Source of the DNA: JACVRN01 sp963715565
GTDB taxonomy: Bacteria > Acidobacteriota > Blastocatellia > Pyrinomonadales > Pyrinomonadaceae
Direction of reading: 5' to 3'
Assembly: GCA_963715565.1 (NCBI GenBank)
Contig: OY970256.1
Coordinates: 1,736,001 to 1,800,000 of the forward strand
Length of the DNA: 64,000 nt
The notes below the pieces were generated by a model. That model ran no database searches. It saw only the letters and a list, made by a program, of their open reading frames with translations, and was not told the origin of the DNA. Positions within the stretch are counted from its first letter, which is position 1; each line of letters begins with the position of its first letter. The translations under genes and the position numbers were made by a program. This document shows positions 24,984 through 32,835 of the stretch, one piece after another.

Positions 24984-26123
24984 CTAACTGTATTTAGTAG
25001 AAAGGTCGCTCACACGATTGAGAGCTTCCGGCCAACTGCGAAAGCGATGCGGGAAACGCTCCGCGACGCGGCGCGCGATGTCGCCCAGACGATTCTCGCC
25101 GTTCATCATGGAAACAATGAAGCTGTCAATCCTTCCCTCTTCGTTTAAGTCAGGCAAGTAATTCGACGCGCGCTTTTTAAGCGCGGCGGGCGCAAGCGGC
25201 GAGGAGAAAAAGTTCGACTGTCGAAAACGCGCCTTTTCATGACCGGAAGCGTCGCGCGCCACCGTGTCCCAGCGCCAGATATAATCCTCACCGACGAGGT
25301 CCGCGCGAAGCTTGACGTAGATTTGATCGCCCGCAGAGAGCGCGACCGGCGCGAGCAAAGGAAAGAATGCCTGCCCGTAAATCAGCGCAGCCCTTCCGGG
25401 CGCATTAGAAAACGAGATGTCTTCAACGAGCGTTGAATCAAACCAGACGGCCACCCCGTGCGCTCGTCCTTCGCGCTCGACTGTCCACGAGACTTCGCCG
25501 CCCACGTTCTCGCTCTCGACAGAGTGGTAATCAATCTCGGCCCACGAGCGCGGCTCGACAAGCAGTTGCTCCGCCTTGAGCATTACTCTTGTCCAACTGT
25601 TCGCGACGTAACCGCGCGCGGCCCGCAGATCGAAATCAAATCCAGTGTCTTCCCAAAAACTGATGCGCTCGCGATAGTAGTCGTCGGCTTCAACCATGGC
25701 GGCCCACAAAGAATCGCGCTGCGGAATCAGAAGCCCGTCAGGCTTGAGTAGCCGGGTGCGCGCATCGACGATTGAAGGGATGTGAGATTGAAAGAGCGGC
25801 AGCACGCCGCGTATGTCCGAGACGATGAGGTCGGCGCGCTCATCAATCCTGACGTTGGTCGAGAGATCCTGAAAGAACTCTATCTTGTCCGCGCAGCCGT
25901 TCGTCGCGGCCATCTCGCGCGCCATCCCCACGACGTTGTCCGGCTCGATGGCGTAAACACGACGTGCGCCCAGACGACAGGCGAGTAAAGAGAAGATGCC
26001 CGTGCCCGTGCCTATGTCCAGAACGACCATGCCGGGCTTGACGGCACGTGCGAGCGCATGCGTGTAAGCCTGCATCCGCACGCGGTCGGCGATCATGCTG
26101 CCATGCCCGGAGATGCTATACAC
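24984..26123 (-). CDS. PRMT-fold methyltransferase with C-terminal PqqD-like domain
   Basis: Protein of about 379 residues. The PRMT-like start (SMIADRVRMQAYTHAL) and AdoMet site DIGTGTGIFS (36-45) are clear. At the double-E position it has SDIRGVLPLFQ: the first Glu is Asp103 and the second is absent, and no THW loop is seen, so arginine chemistry is doubtful. The last 60 residues (LPDLNEEGRIDSFIVSMMNG..) resemble a truncated PqqD/RRE domain, at the opposite end from its neighbour. GTG 26123 with AGAGG upstream. It may form a heteromer with the second methyltransferase or modify another residue. Confidence 0.7.
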   Translation of the reverse strand: MYSISGHGSMIADRVRMQAYTHALARAVKPGMVVLDIGTGTGIFSLLACRLGARRVYAIEPDNVVGMAREMAATNGCADKIEFFQDLSTNVRIDERADLIVSDIRGVLPLFQSHIPSIVDARTRLLKPDGLLIPQRDSLWAAMVEADDYYRERISFWEDTGFDFDLRAARGYVANSWTRVMLKAEQLLVEPRSWAEIDYHSVESENVGGEVSWTVEREGRAHGVAVWFDSTLVEDISFSNAPGRAALIYGQAFFPLLAPVALSAGDQIYVKLRADLVGEDYIWRWDTVARDASGHEKARFRQSNFFSSPLAPAALKKRASNYLPDLNEEGRIDSFIVSMMNGENRLGDIARRVAERFPHRFRSWPEALNRVSDLSTKYS

Positions 26124-26144
26124 ATCAACCTCTTTCAGATGCGT

Positions 26145-27122
26145 TCAGGAATGAGCGAAGACTGTGGACGACCGAAAATCCGCGAGGACGGCCTCGCACA
26201 GTTGCGGTAAATGCTTTGGGTCTGTGTGCGGGTTAATCTGTCGCAGGGGCACATGCGCAACCAACCTGCTCAATAACTCAAACTCCTGTGCGCGAAGCGT
26301 CATGTCCAACATATAGTTGGTATAAGTGTTTTTCACAAGGAGCATCATTCCCTCGCGCGCCCCGACGGCTTCGATGCGCGGCCTGGAAGCGTCGCTCGCT
26401 CGCTCCGCTATAAAATAGATCGCGCCTAAGGGGAGCGGCTCATTTTGAAAGCGATAACCGTTCTCCGTCAAATCCAGATAGCGCTTATCCCAGGTCGGCG
26501 TCAGTGGCGGCAGGCTGTCAGACGACCCGTAAAGATTGACGAAAGATTCCGGCCACAGTCGCACGCGCGGATAACCCGCGTTGACCAGAAACGACGCGCC
26601 TCCATCCGAGAGAGCGACCACGTCCTCTGATAAGATTGGAAACCCTAGGCTGGCGAATGTCGCGGCAGTGGTTGATTTCCCGGCCCCGGCAGGCCCGACC
26701 AGCGTCAGCGCCTGAGAATCCACGGCGACGGCGCTGGCGTGCAGGCAGGTCACACCGCGCAAGCGCAGCACAAACCCGAGCACAGGCCCTTCCAGATAAA
26801 TAACAGTATCTTCAAGGGTCAGGGTGTCGGGCCACGTGGCCCAGATGTTTCGGCCCGAGCTATCAACTAAAAAGCGCGTGCCGTCGCTGTAAAAGAGCTT
26901 GAAGTAATCGCCCTCGATCCAGACTCTCAAAACAGGCTGGCCCGTGGCATCACGAACCGGACTCGTGTACCAGGGACGCGCTCCTTCTAATCCTTCCGCA
27001 TGCCAAATAGGCATCTGCCCCAGCCGTACCTCAACGTCCACTTCCAGCGGGTTGGGTATCGTTATCAATCCGGGGATGGGCAGATTAGTTTTGAGCCTTA
27101 AACCGTAAACAGAATAAAACAA
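26145..27122 (-). CDS. HprK-like lasso-peptide kinase
   Basis: Protein of 325 residues related to the C-terminal domain of HPr kinase. Walker A is VGPAGAGKS (143-151), preceded by LHASAVAV with His128 and followed by LSEDVVAL with Asp167. The N-terminus YSVYGLRLKTNLPIPGL is typical of the kinases in lasso clusters of the paeninodin type, which phosphorylate a Ser near the precursor C-terminus. The core here ends GNSKTG, which offers Ser and Thr. The start is TTG 27122, because the conserved N-terminus begins there; it lacks a strong ribosome binding site and may be read by coupling to the precursor 18 bases upstream. Confidence 0.85.
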   Translation of the reverse strand: MFYSVYGLRLKTNLPIPGLITIPNPLEVDVEVRLGQMPIWHAEGLEGARPWYTSPVRDATGQPVLRVWIEGDYFKLFYSDGTRFLVDSSGRNIWATWPDTLTLEDTVIYLEGPVLGFVLRLRGVTCLHASAVAVDSQALTLVGPAGAGKSTTAATFASLGFPILSEDVVALSDGGASFLVNAGYPRVRLWPESFVNLYGSSDSLPPLTPTWDKRYLDLTENGYRFQNEPLPLGAIYFIAERASDASRPRIEAVGAREGMMLLVKNTYTNYMLDMTLRAQEFELLSRLVAHVPLRQINPHTDPKHLPQLCEAVLADFRSSTVFAHS

Positions 27123-27140
27123 GGATTAGATTTCGGAGAA

Positions 27141-27287
27141 TCAGCCGGTCTTGGAGTTGCCGCGAGTAGCGCCATCATTACCCGCGCCCATATTCGTGGA
27201 CTTAGTCAACTCGCGGATGTCACCATAGACGACCAACTCTGGCTTGCGGTAGCTCTCTTTGGCGGAACTCTTTTCCTGTGAGCTCAC
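27141..27287 (-). CDS. Lasso peptide precursor
   Basis: Peptide of 48 residues. The leader has the conserved lasso motif Y-x2-P-x-L-x3-G-x5-T (YRKPELVVYGDIRELT), which B1 binds, with Thr at position -2 before the core. The predicted core is STNMGAGNDGATRGNSKTG: Ser1 and Asp9 can form a nine-residue macrolactam ring, leaving a ten-residue tail with Arg13-Gly14. The start is GTG 27287, since AGGAG lies 7 bases upstream; the ATG at 27311 has no ribosome binding site and would add residues not typical of the family. A good promoter sits about 60 bases upstream. The exact cleavage point and ring are inference from the family. Confidence 0.85.
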   Translation of the reverse strand: MSSQEKSSAKESYRKPELVVYGDIRELTKSTNMGAGNDGATRGNSKTG

Positions 27288-27344
27288 TGGACTTCTCCTA
27301 TGTCGGGGCATTAGAGTGGCACAAGGCCACAAATAAGTAGGGCA

Positions 27345-27373
27345 GTTTTAAGCTAAAAATGCCCGCCAGTCAA
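27345..27373 (-). promoter_or_regulatory. Sigma-70-type promoter of the lasso operon
   Basis: On the minus strand, TTGACT (27368-27373) and TAAAAC (27345-27350) are separated by exactly 17 bases. Transcription would start near 27338, giving a leader of about 50 bases before the precursor GTG. Confidence 0.6.
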
Positions 27374-27462
27374 TGATTAATTAAGATGAGAGCGGTCGTC
27401 CCGCTCTCGTCTCACCACTCTTTAAAGCCTTGCACGAGCCAAGCTGCCAGCCCATAAGCGAA

Positions 27463-27572
27463 TTATATTATCTGCGCAAGAAACAAAAAGGTCAGCAATG
27501 CCTGCTGTGCCAAATTCACATCCGGCAAAGCAGGCAAAGGCAATTGAGTTTTGACCTTTAAGCTGAACCCTT
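27463..27572 (-). pseudogene. Possible remnant of an HprK-like kinase N-terminus
   Basis: A short frame reads GFSLKVKTQLPLPALPDVN before it runs into a stop. This resembles the start of HprK-like lasso kinases (here YGLRLKTNLPIPGL). The rest of a kinase is missing. It could be a decayed duplicate beside the intact kinase, or chance. Confidence 0.25.
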
Positions 27573-27605
27573 TTGTTGTGGCGGCTAAGAAAATCCTGCT
27601 GGGGA

Positions 27606-27887
27606 TTAACTGCAGGGAAGAAACGGGTTCGTGATGTTTGAGCAGTTGAAGTGCGCGCCACACCCGTTCGTGAATTCAGCCTCCCAACATGCACATCGGT
27701 CTGCCGCGTTCACGCATGCGCTGTAAGCTCTGGAGGCGCAGGAACCGCAGTTGCCATTCGGGAAATCCGGGCCGCCTTGGCCGCCTTTCCCCTTACCGCC
27801 TTTTTGGGCAATTGCAAATGGCGAGACGAGCATCAGACAAAGAAACACAGCAAGCAACACGGGGGCGAGAAATATTTTCTTCTTCAT
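27606..27887 (-). CDS. Small secreted eight-cysteine protein
   Basis: Protein of 93 residues that I do not recognise. A clear signal peptide (about 1-28, ending SPFAIAQ) is followed by a Gly/Lys-rich spacer and a compact domain with eight Cys: NGNCGSC, SAC, DRCAC, NGC, FNC and a C-terminal LPCS. Four disulfides are possible. It lies between the lasso precursor and the riboswitch-led protease, on the lasso strand. GGAG stands about 12 bases before the ATG. It could be a defensin-like toxin, a protease inhibitor or a structural peptide. Confidence 0.55.
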   Translation of the reverse strand: MKKKIFLAPVLLAVFLCLMLVSPFAIAQKGGKGKGGQGGPDFPNGNCGSCASRAYSACVNAADRCACWEAEFTNGCGAHFNCSNITNPFLPCS

Positions 27888-28526
27888 GGTTCTTGGAAAC
27901 TCCTGGGCGAGGGGGGCAACACGTCGCTGGTTGGGGCAATAACACTAGAAGGCTGGAAAAACAACGCGTGAGCAACGTAGGGCACGCATGCTTCCCCGGA
28001 GGGCCTATCCAAACTTGCTAATTGTCCGGACGATACATTAATTTCCACATCCCGTCAATCATCAAAAAGGTGTATGCAAATAACAATTTCAAGCTGTCTT
28101 TTGGGCTGACAAAGCCTTAGACTCGGAAGAACAATAATTTTGCTTTCAATCTTTTATGAGCAGACGCCGGGCCATCCCATGCGCTTCTGGAAATTCTAAA
28201 AATCGGCTCACTCAGGCCTCCCTGCCGCACTCCAAACCCGCCTGATTTCCCTCTCCCTTGACCGGCGGACGAGCAGTTTTCGCTTCAGATACAATTCACG
28301 GGCAAAATACAGCCTCATTTCGGCTCAAGCCCTGATTTTCCAGCCCCTTTACCCTCTATAAACAGCCTTTCGGGCGGATATTCCAAGAAAATCATTTTCC
28401 GTCTTGAGAGCAATCTATTGTTAGCAATTGTTTAAAAACGATGTTGTGTGTTAGTACCCATTATGTTACTGTTAGTTGGTCGCTACCTGTGCCGCGTTGA
28501 GGGCAGGTATGCTGCTTTGGTTGAAA
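27888..28526. other. Long non-coding stretch before the riboswitch
   Basis: About 640 bases without a convincing gene. It includes AT-rich parts (28020-28150 and 28380-28480) that could hold the promoter for the riboswitch transcript and the divergent promoter for the eight-Cys gene. I see no repeat family or hairpin of note. Confidence 0.4.
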
Positions 28527-28645
28527 TCCACCGATAAAGGCACACCTCGTGCGAGCGGGGGTCGCAAAGCCTACGGAAGTCAAAACGCGTAGCGTCGCTT
28601 TCAATGTTTTGACTTGGCCGGGTTACCGAAGTGAGATGGTCGAGC
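28527..28645 (+). promoter_or_regulatory. c-di-GMP-I (GEMM-I) riboswitch 1
   Basis: The sequence follows the GEMM-I aptamer: AAAGGCACACC, then a short P2 hairpin, then GGGGGTCGCAAAGCC, then the P3 stem AAGTCAAAAC with its perfect complement GTTTTGACTT, then GGCCGGGTTACCGAAG. The base corresponding to G20 of the Vibrio Vc2 aptamer (first G of AAAGGC) and the intercalating A of GCAAAGCC are kept, which suggests c-di-GMP rather than cyclic AMP-GMP. It lies about 225 bases before the S8 protease start. No intrinsic terminator follows, so the output may be translational. A copy with compensating changes in P3 is at 43993-44112. Confidence 0.88.
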
Positions 28646-28870
28646 ACCCGGAAAATAGTTAGCGTTTTACCGTCTGCCAGTTCCATCTCCCACCTTCCCT
28701 CAATGTCTTTATCAAAAGTGCCTGTCTCATCATGGAGAGCATCTGGATATGTCTCTTCCGGCTGATAGTTATGCAGTTCCTAACTGCTGCGGAGACTGTG
28801 CCGATTCCTGGTTCAAAAACTAGCTCATAGGTTCAAAAGAATTTCTGAAGAGTCCTCTGGAGGATGAAAG

Positions 28871-30295
28871 ATGAAGAAGGTTTTCGGTCTCTTTTTGCTG
28901 GCTGTGCTGTGTGCGTCCGCCTTTGTACCGGCGCGAGTTCTGGGCGACAAGCCCGCTCGCAATGACGGGGCGACAAACAAGGCGTCAGCCGAGCCTACTT
29001 ATGTTCCGGGCGAAGTGATAGTCCAGTTCAAGAGCGGCGCAAGCGACATGGATAAAGCTGACGCACGCAAGCTCGCGCGTGCGAGCCGAAAAGAGCGGCT
29101 CAAATCCAAGGATGTCGACGGCGAGATGGGCGACAACGATCTTGAGCTTGACGCAGTGGCCCAGGGAGCGAGCGTCGATGATACGGTTCGCTCTTTGAAG
29201 AACCATCCGGCAGTTGAGTTTGCCGAGCCGAACTGGGTGCTCAGCAAACAGGTCAGCCCCAACGACCCTTTCTACATGAGCGGGTATATGTGGGGGATGA
29301 GCAGCAGCGTCACTGCTCCGTCGAACTCATACGGCAGCCAGGCTGCACGAGCATGGGACGGCGGCTATACGGGATCGCGTAGCGTCATCGTCGCAGTGAT
29401 TGACGAGGGCGTGGATTTTAATCACCGCGAGCTGTCGGCCAACATGTGGGTTAATCCTTACGAAGTAGTCAACGGCAAAGACGACGACGGCAACGGCTTT
29501 GTGGACGACGTGCGCGGCTGGGATTTTGCTGGCGGCAATAATTCTGTTTATGACGGCAAGGTCGGCGACAACGTGACGGACGATCACGGCACGCACGTCG
29601 CAGGCACTATCGGCGCAGGGGGTGGCGACGGTGTCGGGCTGGTCGGCATCAACTGGCAGGTGACAATCATGCCGGTCAAGTTCCTCGGCTCGAAGGGCGG
29701 CACGACGGCCAACTCCATCAAAGCGATTGATTACGTCACCAACATGAAGAAGCGTCACCCTGAGCTGAACATCGTGGCGACGAACAATTCGTGGGGCGGT
29801 GGCGGTTACTCGCAGGCTTTGCACGACGCTATTATTCGCGCCGCCAAGCAGAACATTCTCTTTGTGGTCGCGGCTGGTAATGCGGGCCAGTATCTTGACA
29901 AGCGCAATCTCTTCCCGGCGAGCATAGACACGAGCGTCGGAACATCAACCGAGAGCGCGGCCAGTTATAACGCGGTGATTGCGGTTGCTTCCATAGGCTC
30001 GGGCGGCGCTCTGGCTTCCGACTCCAACTACAGCGCGAAGAACGTGCACATAGGCGCTCCGGGCGTGGGCATCTATTCGACCACTCCGAACAACACCTAC
30101 TTGATGATGAGCGGAACATCTATGGCGACGCCTCACGTGACGGGTGCGGTGGCGCTCTATGCCGCAGCGTATCCGTGGGCCACGCCATCGACCATCAGGA
30201 ACGCAGTCTTAAACAGCGCCGTCTTTACCTCGTCTTTGAGCGGCAAGGTCAGCACAAACGGACGGCTGGATGTTTACGGCGCGCTCTGCCGCTAA
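28871..30295 (+). CDS. Secreted subtilisin-like serine protease (S8) 1
   Basis: Protein of 474 residues. A signal peptide (1-25) precedes an I9-like propeptide (VPGEVIVQFKSG .. AVEFAEPNW, about 44-122) and an S8 domain with catalytic Asp178 (VAVIDEGVDF), His239 (DDHGTHVAG), oxyanion Asn336 (AAGNAG) and Ser416 (SGTSMATPH). The stretch after the first Asp contains DDDGNGFVDD, a likely calcium site. GGAGG lies 7 bases before ATG 28871. Expression should respond to c-di-GMP through the riboswitch upstream. A strong terminator follows. It sits between the two halves of the lasso cluster but on the opposite strand. Confidence 0.92.
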   Translation: MKKVFGLFLLAVLCASAFVPARVLGDKPARNDGATNKASAEPTYVPGEVIVQFKSGASDMDKADARKLARASRKERLKSKDVDGEMGDNDLELDAVAQGASVDDTVRSLKNHPAVEFAEPNWVLSKQVSPNDPFYMSGYMWGMSSSVTAPSNSYGSQAARAWDGGYTGSRSVIVAVIDEGVDFNHRELSANMWVNPYEVVNGKDDDGNGFVDDVRGWDFAGGNNSVYDGKVGDNVTDDHGTHVAGTIGAGGGDGVGLVGINWQVTIMPVKFLGSKGGTTANSIKAIDYVTNMKKRHPELNIVATNNSWGGGGYSQALHDAIIRAAKQNILFVVAAGNAGQYLDKRNLFPASIDTSVGTSTESAASYNAVIAVASIGSGGALASDSNYSAKNVHIGAPGVGIYSTTPNNTYLMMSGTSMATPHVTGAVALYAAAYPWATPSTIRNAVLNSAVFTSSLSGKVSTNGRLDVYGALCR

Positions 30296-30320
30296 TCAAA
30301 CCTTCGACACTCCAGAGAAA

Positions 30321-30355
30321 GAAAGAGGCCGGTTCGTTGTGAACCGGCCTCTTTC
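30321..30355 (+). terminator. Intrinsic terminator after S8 protease 1
   Basis: A perfect 15-base stem (GAAAGAGGCCGGTTC, 30321-30335, with 30341-30355), a 5-base loop and TATTT. It lies between convergent genes and may serve both strands. Confidence 0.8.
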
Positions 30356-30404
30356 TATTTCGAGACGAGCGCTCCGTCCTATTCAATCAAGATGGAAGCT
30401 TTGC

Positions 30405-32270
30405 TCAAACCTTGATGAAGCATTCGGCGCTTTCTCTTTTTTGACGAAATGCGCGGAAGCCGCAGAGCCACTGATTGAGGCTCAAGGGGCGCAGGTTGGT
30501 CCAGAAGTGTTGCGGGTCTTCTACACGCGCTGTTTCCTTCAGAGCTTTCTCGTCAACGTAACGTTCAAGCTCGGGCACAGGCTCAAAATGTGCGAGCCAC
30601 TCAGGGTCCAGCTTTCGCGCGCGCGCGTAAACAGGGTCTGCGAGCATGGGCGTTTTCGGACGCCTGCGCACCTCTTCGGGCAGAACGCCAAGGGTGGCGC
30701 GCCGCATCAGCTCCTTATTAATGCACCAGGGAATGGGCGGGACGGCGAGCGCGTAATTGACAAGACGCACGTCGAAGAACGGATAGCGCACTTCCACAGG
30801 CGAGCGGCTCACGCCCGGATCGAAGTTTTCAAAATAGAACGGCCACATAGGGTCTGTAATGCCGGAGTAGGCGTGCGGTCTGGAAGGATGCAAAGAAGGC
30901 TGTTTATAAATTTGCTCCCAGCGCGAAGGCAAATCCATGTTCGCGGCGAACGAGCGATTGAGCCAGCGCGGATAGTGGCTCTGCCCCGATGTCTGTCCCC
31001 CAAGGCGATTGACCCTCGCGCGTAAAGCAAGCCGTGGCAAGCGACGATGTAAGAGAAGATATCGCCACAGTGATTGACCGGCGCGCACTAGTTGACGCTT
31101 TTTGATTAACGACAGGAGGTGTGGCTGCATCTGGAAGTAGAAGGAGACATCGCCCCCGTAGCCTGTGAGCGCCACGCGGCCATGCTCCGCCGCAAGGCGT
31201 GCGCCGTCAAACGGAATGGCCGTCAGTGGATCGTTGACGGGTTCGGGCGCGTGAAGCTCCGGCTCGTCCCAACGCTCAAAGAGCGTGTAATCGTCCGCCG
31301 CCTGATAATGAGGCGTGATGCCGAGCCGTGTGGCGGCAAGCTCTGCGTAATGGCGCTCGTCGTCCGGGATGAGATGCTCGTAGTAGGTCGTGTGAGCGCA
31401 AAGGTCAAAGACGCCCGAGCTTTTCGTTTGCACGGAGCGCGCGGCGGCTGCGACCGTGGTCGAATCAAGACCGCCGCTCATGTAGACGACGGCGCTCGTC
31501 GTGCGCAGGCGGTCGGAGACTGCTTCTTCCAGTAGCTCCTTGAAATGCTCCACGTAATCAGCCGCGCGACCGTAACGAACACCGCCGTCAACCCGAAGCC
31601 GCCAGTAACGCTCTATGTTGAGACCTTCGCTCACGCTCCACGTGAGCATGTGCGCAGGGGGCAGCCTTTGAACATGGCGAAAGATGGTGGTCGCCGGTTC
31701 GTAGTTGAAATCGAAAAGCAGGAAATCACCGATAGCTTGATTGTTGAATTCGTCCGAGACCGAAGGGTGCGCGCGTACGCAATCGAGAGTGTTGCTGAGG
31801 ATGAGAGCATCGGGGGTTTGCGCGTAGTAGAAGGGCTTGATGCCGAAATGGTCGCGTGCGCAGAAGAGGCTCTGCGTGCGTGCGTCCCAGATGATAAAGG
31901 CAAAGTCGCCTACCAAATATTTCAGGCACTCGCGGCCCCATGCGTGATAAGCATGGAGTAGAAGCTCTGCATCCGTGGCGTCCGTTGAGGGCGCGCGCCC
32001 GTGCTTGCGTAAATTTTTCAGTAGCTCCCGTCGAGCGTCCACGCGTGCGTCGGCGCTAATCCAGACTTCGCCTTCAAGGCTCGACGGCTGGCGCTCGCGC
32101 GGCTGGTCGTTCGTTGTGCGCAGGAGCGTGTGGCCCAGCCCGCAATTTTCTTTGAGCCACGTGTGGCGTCCGTCGGGGCCGCGATACATGATTGTCTCGA
32201 CCAGCCGCTCCAACATCGCGGGCTGAAGCGTTGCGCCGCCAGTGTTGATAATGCCGACGATGCCGCTCAT
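30405..32270 (-). CDS. Lasso cyclase (asparagine synthetase-like C protein)
   Basis: Protein of 621 residues. The N-terminal half resembles the glutaminase domain of asparagine synthetase B but starts Met-Ser-Gly (SGIVGI) where active glutaminases have Cys2, as expected for lasso cyclases that need no ammonia. The ATP-binding site SGGLDSTT lies near residue 265, and further motifs (YGGDVSFYFQM, PFFDVRLVNYAL) fit the synthetase fold. It would adenylate the Asp side chain of the core and close the macrolactam ring. The start overlaps the B2 stop as ATGA (32267-32270). Confidence 0.9.
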   Translation of the reverse strand: MSGIVGIINTGGATLQPAMLERLVETIMYRGPDGRHTWLKENCGLGHTLLRTTNDQPRERQPSSLEGEVWISADARVDARRELLKNLRKHGRAPSTDATDAELLLHAYHAWGRECLKYLVGDFAFIIWDARTQSLFCARDHFGIKPFYYAQTPDALILSNTLDCVRAHPSVSDEFNNQAIGDFLLFDFNYEPATTIFRHVQRLPPAHMLTWSVSEGLNIERYWRLRVDGGVRYGRAADYVEHFKELLEEAVSDRLRTTSAVVYMSGGLDSTTVAAAARSVQTKSSGVFDLCAHTTYYEHLIPDDERHYAELAATRLGITPHYQAADDYTLFERWDEPELHAPEPVNDPLTAIPFDGARLAAEHGRVALTGYGGDVSFYFQMQPHLLSLIKKRQLVRAGQSLWRYLLLHRRLPRLALRARVNRLGGQTSGQSHYPRWLNRSFAANMDLPSRWEQIYKQPSLHPSRPHAYSGITDPMWPFYFENFDPGVSRSPVEVRYPFFDVRLVNYALAVPPIPWCINKELMRRATLGVLPEEVRRRPKTPMLADPVYARARKLDPEWLAHFEPVPELERYVDEKALKETARVEDPQHFWTNLRPLSLNQWLCGFRAFRQKRESAECFIKV

Positions 32271-32758
32271 TGAAATTTTAGCCGCGCCGGGAGCACAGTC
32301 CCGTCGAAGGGCTTGAAGCGGTCATGCAGGTTCGCGGCTTCGTTGAGCGCGACGCCGTTTAACTCGACCCATGCGTGCGCCTCGAACTCCGGCGTGCCCT
32401 TGCGCACGCCTATGCGCAGGTGAGAGGTGATTCCCTGCCGCTTCAAGAGCCACCAGAGGACGAGCGATTGCGGCAAACAATTCGCGCGATACGGCCCGCG
32501 CCTTGCCGCTACACGAACCATGCGTGCGAGGCTGCGCGCACGCCGCGCGACTTCCTCAGAGCCCTCGCGGTCGGTAAAGCCGTCGGCGTTCTGTCCTTTC
32601 ACAGCCAGCGCCGCCTGACACCATTTGAAACTGGTGAGGCGCAAAGCGATGGCCGTCAGGGGCAGCAGCACGAGCGATGAAAGAAGCGCGGCCATCTCGC
32701 CCCTCGTGAGGGCGCGCAGCTTGCGCCAGTTCTCCTTTGTAGATTTTTGAAAATCCAT
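32267..32758 (-). CDS. Lasso leader peptidase (transglutaminase-like B2)
   Basis: Protein of 163 residues. After a hydrophobic stretch (22-40) it has the transglutaminase-like core: Cys94 in RANCLPQSLVLWWLL and His128 in FEAHAWVELNG, the nucleophile and base that cleave the leader after Thr(-2). At the third position I see Asn-Glu (139-140) where Asp is usual, although my alignment there is uncertain. B1 is a separate gene, as in most non-proteobacterial lasso systems. It is translationally coupled to the cyclase. Confidence 0.88.
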   Translation of the reverse strand: MDFQKSTKENWRKLRALTRGEMAALLSSLVLLPLTAIALRLTSFKWCQAALAVKGQNADGFTDREGSEEVARRARSLARMVRVAARRGPYRANCLPQSLVLWWLLKRQGITSHLRIGVRKGTPEFEAHAWVELNGVALNEAANLHDRFKPFDGTVLPARLKFQ

Positions 32759-32835
32759 GTTGACGGTTAGTTTTCTTCTGTGACCTGTTTACAGAGCTTG
32801 TTTAGCCGGGCTGTGCTGGCTGTGAAAAGCTTTAC

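Noticed and set aside
27288..27332. A longer lasso precursor starting at ATG 27311 or further upstream.
   Set aside because: The AGGAG box would lie inside the coding part and no other box precedes the ATG; lasso precursors are usually near 45-50 residues.
27651..28021. Several plus-strand open frames opposite the eight-cysteine gene.
   Set aside because: None has a ribosome binding site or protein-like composition, while the minus-strand frame has a clear signal peptide and ordered Cys residues.
28527..28645. A cyclic AMP-GMP (GEMM-Ib) riboswitch instead of c-di-GMP.
   Set aside because: The first G of AAAGGC, equivalent to G20 of the Vc2 aptamer, is kept in both copies, while the AMP-GMP class has a different base there. 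Binding data would be decisive.
28483..28686. A 67-codon open frame on the minus strand across the first riboswitch.
   Set aside because: It is the antisense of a conserved RNA structure, has no ribosome binding site, and its conservation with the second site follows RNA pairing, not codons.
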